A DNA stretch of 8,539 bases, from the NCBI GenBank assembly GCA_003489165.1, contig DNJG01000115.1, forward strand, positions 10,110-18,648, in the 5' to 3' direction. The DNA comes from Nitrospinota bacterium. GTDB taxonomy: Bacteria; Nitrospinota; Nitrospinia; UBA9942. The position numbers and the translations under genes are program-made. The notes beneath the pieces were generated by a model. It was not told where the DNA came from, searched no databases, and saw only the letters and a program-made list of their open reading frames with translations. Positions 4,990 to 8,539 of the stretch are shown one piece after another (within the stretch, counting starts at the first letter, position 1; every line of letters starts with the position of its first letter).

Positions 4990-7444
4990 AATTATTCAAA
5001 TCATCTTGTTCGATTGTCTTATCGCCCTTGTATAGATTATAAAAATCCTTCAACGCATCGTAGTGAATCGTTTGCCATTTGTATTTATTATACCCTTCTT
5101 GAAACATTGGTTCATTCATTTTTCTTTCAAGCATTTTTTGTCTTTCCTCCGGTATTACTATAAATCTTTTTACTTCATATTTCTCTGGAATATGTGAAGC
5201 CCTTTCAATGGCAGATGTAATACTGGTACTATTTTCAACTTCAAAAATGAATTTAATGGAAGAGCCTTCATACCAAAGAATATCTATCATTGCGATTCGG
5301 CGAAGTTCATCGCCGGAAAATCCGGCAAGTCCAAGATTCGATTCTGTGCAATACTTTGATAACTTTTCGTTTCTGAAAGTATCGCCCTGTTCTTTACTTC
5401 CAATCCAAATTTTATAACCCGCCTTTTTGCCAATTTCAGATAAATAGTAAATCATCTCGCTATGTTCTGAATCTCTGTAATTTACCTCTGGTTTGTACCG
5501 CCATCGGCCATCACCAGTCGTTGTCGCATACTCTTTCAATACCTCTATGACACCTTTGGTGTCGGGCGTTAATCCGTTTGGAAAAGTGATAAATAATTTT
5601 TGTAATATTTCATCAAAGGTAACTTTGATATTTCCTCGCAACATATCTATCACCACTTTTTCAACGCGATCTGATAGGGGCACTTGCTTAAAAAGCATAT
5701 CCTCTGGATTTTTCAACCACCATTTAGGCCCGAGTTTCCCGCCCTTACTTTCAATTAAAACAAACTCTTTTCCGATATTATCCTTGAGAATATTTACAAT
5801 GTCCTCATGACTGCCTTCAAAAAATTTCCCAGTTGAAAATAATTCAGTATAAATACCATTCAAAATAAATGTCATTTCTGTTGGCTCACCTCTCAAAGCG
5901 ATAATATCTTTAGCGGCTTTAACAACAATTCTTTCATATTCTTCCTTACCCATTTTTTGATGGTCAGATACTTCCGCCTTTTCCGGTTTTTTGAATCGCA
6001 AATAATAGTCGCTGATTGCGCTTCCATACGGCATGGCAACTCCCGCCTCGGAAGCTCGTTTGTTTGGTTGGTATAGAATTTTTTCAAAAACAAAACCAGA
6101 GTATGCACCAGCTTTAATAACCGAATTCCAAACATTAATTTCTCTATTGTGAAAAGTGAGCGTTAAATAATGTCCGGGCTTTAGTACTTTATAAATTTCT
6201 CTCAATGCCTTGGTGAGTAACTGATGATATCTTTCAAAATCTTTCCTATTTTCAATGGTTATCTCATCTTGATAGGGAATTTCAAATTTTGGATTATTGT
6301 GTTTCAACCAAATTGCCCAAAGACTGCTTAAACTAAAATACTGAATGAGTCCGCCATAGGGAGGGTCAGTTAATACATAATCCACGCTGTTTTCGGGGAT
6401 GTTCCTTGATAAATCCAAGGCGTCCATTGTCAAAACGAGTAAATTTTTATCCTTTTTATCATCGCATAGTTCCTGAAAATCCTTTGCTATTTTTACCTTA
6501 TTGGCGAGCAATTTCTCCGATGATTTTTTTGCCTTTATAACACCCTGCCTATCCTTAACCGCTCTCTGAAAAAGTATTACCGGATTTTGCTCCATGTGTC
6601 TTTTCGGCAGAATAAATGCTGGCCTGCCCCAACTTCCAGAATCTGGCCTTTTAGTTTTTGGCCTCCTCGCAGAAACCATAATTGTAACGAGGTGAACCAT
6701 AGAAATAAAAGCAAACTTCAAAAAATCTTTTGTTTCTTCATCATCAACATCCTCAATTTCTTTATACAAAAATGAAAGCAGGTAAAGTGTTCTGTTTGTC
6801 CAAAGCTTGTAATACTGATTTCCAACTCCCCTACGAACAGATTTGAAAAAATCAGTTTTTGGAAATTCATCTTCTGGGTACCAGTAAGGGGTTTCTATAT
6901 TGTCTGTTTTTTGGATAATTTCTTTATCAAAATCATCAGGGATTTTGCCTTGAATCCCTTTCGTACAAGAGCACTCATATCTTATGAGTATTGGCGTACT
7001 ACCGTCCCAGTGAATCCCTGTAACTCTGGCGGTATTCTTACACTTCTCGCATTTAGTAATGAAAAACCCCAGCTCTTTTTCTTTCTCGATAAATTTTTCA
7101 AGTATTTCGTTATAGTATTTTCCAAATTTTGAGTAATTAAGTGGTTTGGCTAATATCTCAATCATAAAAGTAGAAACCGGATTGAGATCTATGGCAACCG
7201 CTTTTCTATTCGCTTGTACTGCCTCCAATGGAGTGATACCGCTACCGGCAAATGCGTCTAATACAATTTCGTTTTCCTTTGTGTAATTTTCTATGTATTT
7301 TCTAAAGATATTATGCGGTTTTTTGCCCCAATACTTTAGGGATTTGTACATCATCGGGCGGACTGATTCAACAAGTGCATAATTGATATGCTTCTTGTTT
7401 TTGAACGGGTCGGTAATTGTAATGTTGTTTTTTTCTTTTGACAT
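4982..7444 (-). CDS. Large DNA methyltransferase with zinc-ribbon insert and possible C-terminal nuclease domain
   Basis: The protein has 820 residues. KYWGKKPHN (37-45) precedes the cofactor motif VLDAFAGSG (61-69) and AIDLNP (84-89). The catalytic motif TDPPYGG comes only at 359-365, pointing to an N6-adenine or N4-cytosine enzyme of the COG1743/DUF1156-like kind, interrupted by an insert of nearly 300 residues. The insert holds CEKC (132-135) and CSC (158-160), a candidate zinc ribbon. Residues about 500-650 may be a linker or recognition region. The end (about 660-800) has an acidic helix, Asp721 in MIDILWYEG, and EVEN (735-738), which fits a PD-(D/E)XK-like core with the lysine replaced. 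That would make it a fused restriction-modification enzyme, or one with a DNA-binding relic of such a domain. The nuclease claim is inference; the methyltransferase is clear. It follows the RadC-N gene by 4 bases. Confidence 0.88.
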   Translation of the reverse strand: MSKEKNNITITDPFKNKKHINYALVESVRPMMYKSLKYWGKKPHNIFRKYIENYTKENEIVLDAFAGSGITPLEAVQANRKAVAIDLNPVSTFMIEILAKPLNYSKFGKYYNEILEKFIEKEKELGFFITKCEKCKNTARVTGIHWDGSTPILIRYECSCTKGIQGKIPDDFDKEIIQKTDNIETPYWYPEDEFPKTDFFKSVRRGVGNQYYKLWTNRTLYLLSFLYKEIEDVDDEETKDFLKFAFISMVHLVTIMVSARRPKTKRPDSGSWGRPAFILPKRHMEQNPVILFQRAVKDRQGVIKAKKSSEKLLANKVKIAKDFQELCDDKKDKNLLVLTMDALDLSRNIPENSVDYVLTDPPYGGLIQYFSLSSLWAIWLKHNNPKFEIPYQDEITIENRKDFERYHQLLTKALREIYKVLKPGHYLTLTFHNREINVWNSVIKAGAYSGFVFEKILYQPNKRASEAGVAMPYGSAISDYYLRFKKPEKAEVSDHQKMGKEEYERIVVKAAKDIIALRGEPTEMTFILNGIYTELFSTGKFFEGSHEDIVNILKDNIGKEFVLIESKGGKLGPKWWLKNPEDMLFKQVPLSDRVEKVVIDMLRGNIKVTFDEILQKLFITFPNGLTPDTKGVIEVLKEYATTTGDGRWRYKPEVNYRDSEHSEMIYYLSEIGKKAGYKIWIGSKEQGDTFRNEKLSKYCTESNLGLAGFSGDELRRIAMIDILWYEGSSIKFIFEVENSTSITSAIERASHIPEKYEVKRFIVIPEERQKMLERKMNEPMFQEGYNKYKWQTIHYDALKDFYNLYKGDKTIEQDDLNNLK

Positions 7445-7448
7445 ACTT

Positions 7449-7739
7449 TTATGTAAAATAAATTCGTTTTGCTATCTCAAACGCTACAGCAATTTTGATA
7501 ATCTTTGCTTCTTTTATCCCCTTAATTTTCATAAATTCATCAAGGCGTCTACCTGCCAATCCTTTCAGGTTCTTATATTCATTCAATAGTTCTTCCGCCA
7601 TATCTATTGCAGATTTTCCTTTCAATCCATGACCAATCAAAATCGCCAAAAGTTCTTTATCGGACAACGCCTCTGGCCCAAATTTTAATAACTTCTCTCT
7701 TGGTCTTTGGTCTTCTGGTAAATCTTTTATTTTTGGCAT
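7449..7739 (-). CDS. Stand-alone RadC N-terminal (UPF0758) helix-hairpin-helix protein
   Basis: The 96 residues match the front of RadC: IKDLPEDQRPREKLLKFG (4-21), ALSDKELLAILIGHG (24-38), and a helix-hairpin-helix near 66-92 (MKIKGIKEAKIIKIAVAFE). RadC is normally about 220 residues with a C-terminal JAB/MPN-type metal-binding domain. Here the protein stops after the DNA-binding part, and the next gene begins 4 bases later in a different family, so no remnant of the second domain remains. The clean junction argues for a deliberate short form rather than recent decay. A role in DNA binding beside the methyltransferases is inferred from operon position. There is no Shine-Dalgarno sequence; the start ATG follows the regulator's stop by 4 bases. 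Confidence 0.85.
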   Translation of the reverse strand: MPKIKDLPEDQRPREKLLKFGPEALSDKELLAILIGHGLKGKSAIDMAEELLNEYKNLKGLAGRRLDEFMKIKGIKEAKIIKIAVAFEIAKRIYFT

Positions 7740-7751
7740 AATTTTATTTCA
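7730..7751 (-). repeat. 22-base gene-junction repeat, copy 2
   Basis: The regulator/RadC-N stop-start junction is identical to 4968-4989. Both downstream proteins therefore begin MPK. Confidence 0.85.
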
Positions 7752-7953
7752 TCAAATCATCAATACTAACGCCCAAAGCGTTGGCGATTTGTTTTAGTGT
7801 CTCTACTCTCGGATTATAAGTAGCCCCCGATTCAATTTTAATAATCGTGTTGTAGGTAATATCTGCTAATTTAGAAAGCCTATCCTGTGTAATGCCTTTC
7901 TTTTTACGGTATTTCTTTATGTTTTCAGCTATAACGCTTTTATTATTTGCCAT
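7744..7953 (-). CDS. XRE-family regulator, C-protein-like
   Basis: A 69-residue protein that is almost entirely one Cro/C1-type helix-turn-helix domain. Helices 2 and 3 span about residues 21-43 (ITQDRLSKLADITYNTIIKI, then ESG), followed by RVETLKQIANALGVSIDDL (49-67), the usual dimer-forming end. Its size and its place as first gene of a methyltransferase operon resemble the controller (C) proteins of restriction-modification systems, which bind paired sites upstream of their own gene. Two 16-base palindrome-like sites lie just there. The ATG at 7953 lacks a Shine-Dalgarno sequence, as do all genes of this operon. DNA-binding family is secure; the C-protein role is inferred. Confidence 0.92.
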   Translation of the reverse strand: MANNKSVIAENIKKYRKKKGITQDRLSKLADITYNTIIKIESGATYNPRVETLKQIANALGVSIDDLMK

Positions 7954-7957
7954 AAGG

Positions 7958-7973
7958 TAGTAATCATTTACTA
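7958..7973. promoter_or_regulatory. Operator-like site next to the regulator start
   Basis: TAGTAATCATTTACTA has 6-base complementary ends (TAGTAA/TTACTA) and lies 5 bases upstream of the regulator's ATG, where a bound protein would hinder translation start or transcript elongation. It shares the pattern TAGT-N-ATCA-NNN-ACTA with 8001-8016. Confidence 0.5.
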
Positions 7974-8000
7974 TTATTTATTAAGATAGTACAATGTAAG

Positions 8001-8016
8001 TAGTTATCAACCACTA
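8001..8016. promoter_or_regulatory. Second operator-like site near the operon's transcription start
   Basis: TAGTTATCAACCACTA follows the same 16-base pattern as the site at 7958-7973, with four-base complementary ends. It sits at the expected transcription start of the operon. A weaker relative (TAGT at 7987-7990) lies between the two. Confidence 0.45.
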
Positions 8017-8021
8017 TGTAT

Positions 8022-8050
8022 ATTATATCAAAATTTAATAAAAGCGTAAA
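8022..8050 (-). promoter_or_regulatory. Promoter of the regulator-methyltransferase operon
   Basis: On the minus strand a perfect -10 TATAAT (8022-8027) lies 17 bases from TTTACG (8045-8050), which matches four of six -35 positions. The -35 element is inside the right inverted-repeat arm. Transcription would begin near 8015, within the second operator-like site. Confidence 0.55.
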
Positions 8051-8109
8051 TCGAAAAGGGAGTTCCTTAGCGTTGCCCGCGCACGGGAGGACTGTGGCAA
8101 GGGCAACAT
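8040..8109 (-). repeat. Right arm of the 70-bp inverted repeat
   Basis: Matches the reverse complement of 4075-4144 with 4 substitutions and no gaps. The arm keeps the internal stem GTTGCCC (8072-8078)/GGGCAAC (8101-8107). Just inside the arm, the plus strand AAT TTA ATA AAA GCG TAA mirrors the methyltransferase's last codons AAT TTT AAA AAA GCG TAA, so homology may extend weakly about 8 bases further. Confidence 0.95.
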
Positions 8110-8115
8110 ACAATT

Positions 8116-8131
8116 TGGCTCCCCGGGCAGG
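8116..8131 (-). tRNA. Detached tRNA 3' end fragment with CCA
   Basis: On the minus strand this reads CCTGCCCGGGGAGCCA: T-stem half, acceptor half, discriminator G and an encoded CCA. The 13 bases 8119-8131 are identical to 8516-8528, inside the tRNA at the window's right edge. No anticodon arm is attached: the sequence to its right becomes TATACTTTGC. It is a relic or attachment-site copy, not a tRNA gene. Confidence 0.8.
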
Positions 8132-8158
8132 TATACTTTGCTAAAGCTTCGTAATACC

Positions 8159-8437
8159 TTATATTCCCAACAATTTATCTTTCTTCAAGGCTTCAGTATT
8201 AAGAAATCTTTTGTATGCAAAGGCTTTTCCCGAGCCAGTTTTAAGATATTTCTCAAAATCTTTTGCTAATTTTTGAGTTTCAAACGCTGCATAGAACACC
8301 AGTTTCCATGGTCTATATGGAGCAGTAGATTGAGATAGACCTTTGTTATGTTCTTCAAATCGCTTCTTTAAATCTTCACTATATCCATAATAAAAATCTT
8401 TTGATTTTTGACTCCATAGAATATAAGTATAATACAT
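8159..8437 (-). CDS. Small GIY-YIG endonuclease (YhbQ/UPF0213-like)
   Basis: From the ATG at 8437 the protein has 92 residues; an in-frame TTG at 8446 would add three, but the ATG gives the usual family start MYYTYIL. The motif pair appears as YTY (3-5) and YYG (16-18). The conserved Arg in KKRFEEHN is at 26, and the metal-binding Glu in KDFEKYLKTGSG is at 62, so the catalytic set is complete. It is expected to cut DNA as a single small nuclease domain. It sits between two copies of a tRNA 3' end, which suggests selfish spread, although chromosomal YhbQ-like proteins are also widespread. No Shine-Dalgarno sequence is seen. Confidence 0.92.
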   Translation of the reverse strand: MYYTYILWSQKSKDFYYGYSEDLKKRFEEHNKGLSQSTAPYRPWKLVFYAAFETQKLAKDFEKYLKTGSGKAFAYKRFLNTEALKKDKLLGI

Positions 8438-8462
8438 AAAGTACAATTATTCTGAAGCTGTC

Positions 8463-8510
8463 CTTTGCTATTCTATAGCTACGGAGTAGCGATGGATAGC
8501 CTTTGCGAAA
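8463..8510. repeat. Cluster of short hairpins upstream of the GIY-YIG gene
   Basis: GCTAT/ATAGC (8467-8479) and GCTAC/GTAGC (8478-8490) are adjacent 5-base stems with 3-base loops. They are followed by another ATAGC and CTTTGCGAAAG. They fill the gap between the nuclease gene and the tRNA; no gene is seen there. Confidence 0.55.
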
Positions 8511-8515
8511 GATAA

Positions 8516-8539
8516 CTCCCCGGGCAGGACTCGAACCTG
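8516..8539 (-). tRNA. tRNA gene, 3' part only (tRNA-Asn-like), cut by window edge
   Basis: Reading the minus strand: T-stem CAGG, T-loop TTCGAGT, T-stem CCTGC, acceptor strand CCGGGGA and discriminator G at 8516. The T-loop has the invariant TTCGA. An acceptor starting with T paired to A72 and a G at position 73 fits tRNA-Asn, but the anticodon is outside the window. CCA is not encoded here; TTA follows instead. Confidence 0.85.

Larger units (their letters stand above)
4075..8109. mobile_element. Putative transferable module: regulator, RadC-N protein and two methyltransferases between inverted repeats
   Basis: Four co-oriented genes are bounded exactly by the two 70-bp arms, and the right arm lies 6 bases from a duplicated tRNA 3' end. 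No transposase or recombinase is encoded inside, and no short target duplication is obvious at the outer ends. It may be a non-autonomous element, an invertible segment, or the result of one repeat landing twice. Bounds are inferred from the repeat alone. Confidence 0.4.
8132..8528. mobile_element. Putative GIY-YIG element inserted at a tRNA 3' end
   Basis: A roughly 400-bp unit lies between direct repeats of the tRNA 3' end (8119-8131 and 8516-8528). It contains only the GIY-YIG gene and small repeats. CTTTGCTA occurs just inside the left end (8136-8143) and again at 8463-8470 beyond the gene. The attached tRNA lacks CCA while the detached end has it, which gives the polarity: the original 3' end was pushed left and the element supplied a replacement. 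Confidence 0.45.

Noticed and set aside
5893..6135. An 80-codon minus-strand frame inside the large methyltransferase
   Set aside because: It is a shifted frame of a clearly conserved coding region.
7958..8016. CRISPR-like spaced repeats near the regulator
   Set aside because: Only two clear 16-base copies with palindromic ends; too short and too few. Operators fit better.
4075..8109. Classical insertion sequence
   Set aside because: No transposase gene, no clear target duplication at the outer ends; the enclosed genes are methyltransferases and a regulator.
8438..8446. TTG start giving a 95-residue GIY-YIG protein
   Set aside because: The ATG at 8437 gives the normal family N-terminus, and the TTG has no ribosome site.

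Overview
The window looks like a bacterial chromosome segment in two parts. The left part (about 1-3720) reads as ordinary AT-rich chromosome. It has a small one-helix membrane protein, a convergent terminator hairpin, the coaD-aspartate aminotransferase pair on the minus strand, a small unknown gene, and a class II Fic AMP-transferase with its own promoter and an operator-like array. The coaD/aminotransferase pair and their sequence feel suggest a free-living Gram-negative lineage (Nitrospirota- or deltaproteobacteria-like). That is a weak guess made without any database search.

At about 3720-4140 the character changes. This stretch holds an attC-like 59-bp inverted-core element that overlaps a 36-codon ORF, a short ORF with a good ribosome site but only 13 codons, and a GC-rich block of stacked hairpins. 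A four-gene minus-strand operon follows, read from right to left: a small XRE regulator (7744-7953), a stand-alone RadC N-terminal helix-hairpin-helix domain (7449-7739), an 820-residue DNA methyltransferase with a zinc-ribbon insert and a possible C-terminal PD-(D/E)XK-like nuclease domain (4982-7444), and a second, SPPY-type DNA methyltransferase (4135-4977). All three gene junctions have the same 4-base spacing, so the genes form one unit. The module is bracketed by a 70-bp inverted repeat (4075-4144 and 8040-8109, 66/70 identical). The right arm supplies a -35-like element for the operon, and two 16-bp operator-like sites lie between that promoter and the regulator's start. The picture is of a transferable restriction-modification-like or epigenetic module controlled by a C-protein-like repressor/activator. 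The regulator and gene style resemble what is common in Patescibacteria/Omnitrophota-type genomes (inference).

The right end is tRNA-associated. The window stops inside a minus-strand tRNA (acceptor and T-arm visible, tRNA-Asn-like). A second copy of its last 13 bases, followed there by an encoded CCA, sits about 400 bp away at 8116-8131, next to the right arm of the inverted repeat. Between the two copies lies a 92-residue GIY-YIG endonuclease gene. This is the layout expected if a small nuclease-carrying element entered at the 3' end of a tRNA gene and rebuilt that end. No CRISPR array, transposase, integrase or rRNA was seen.
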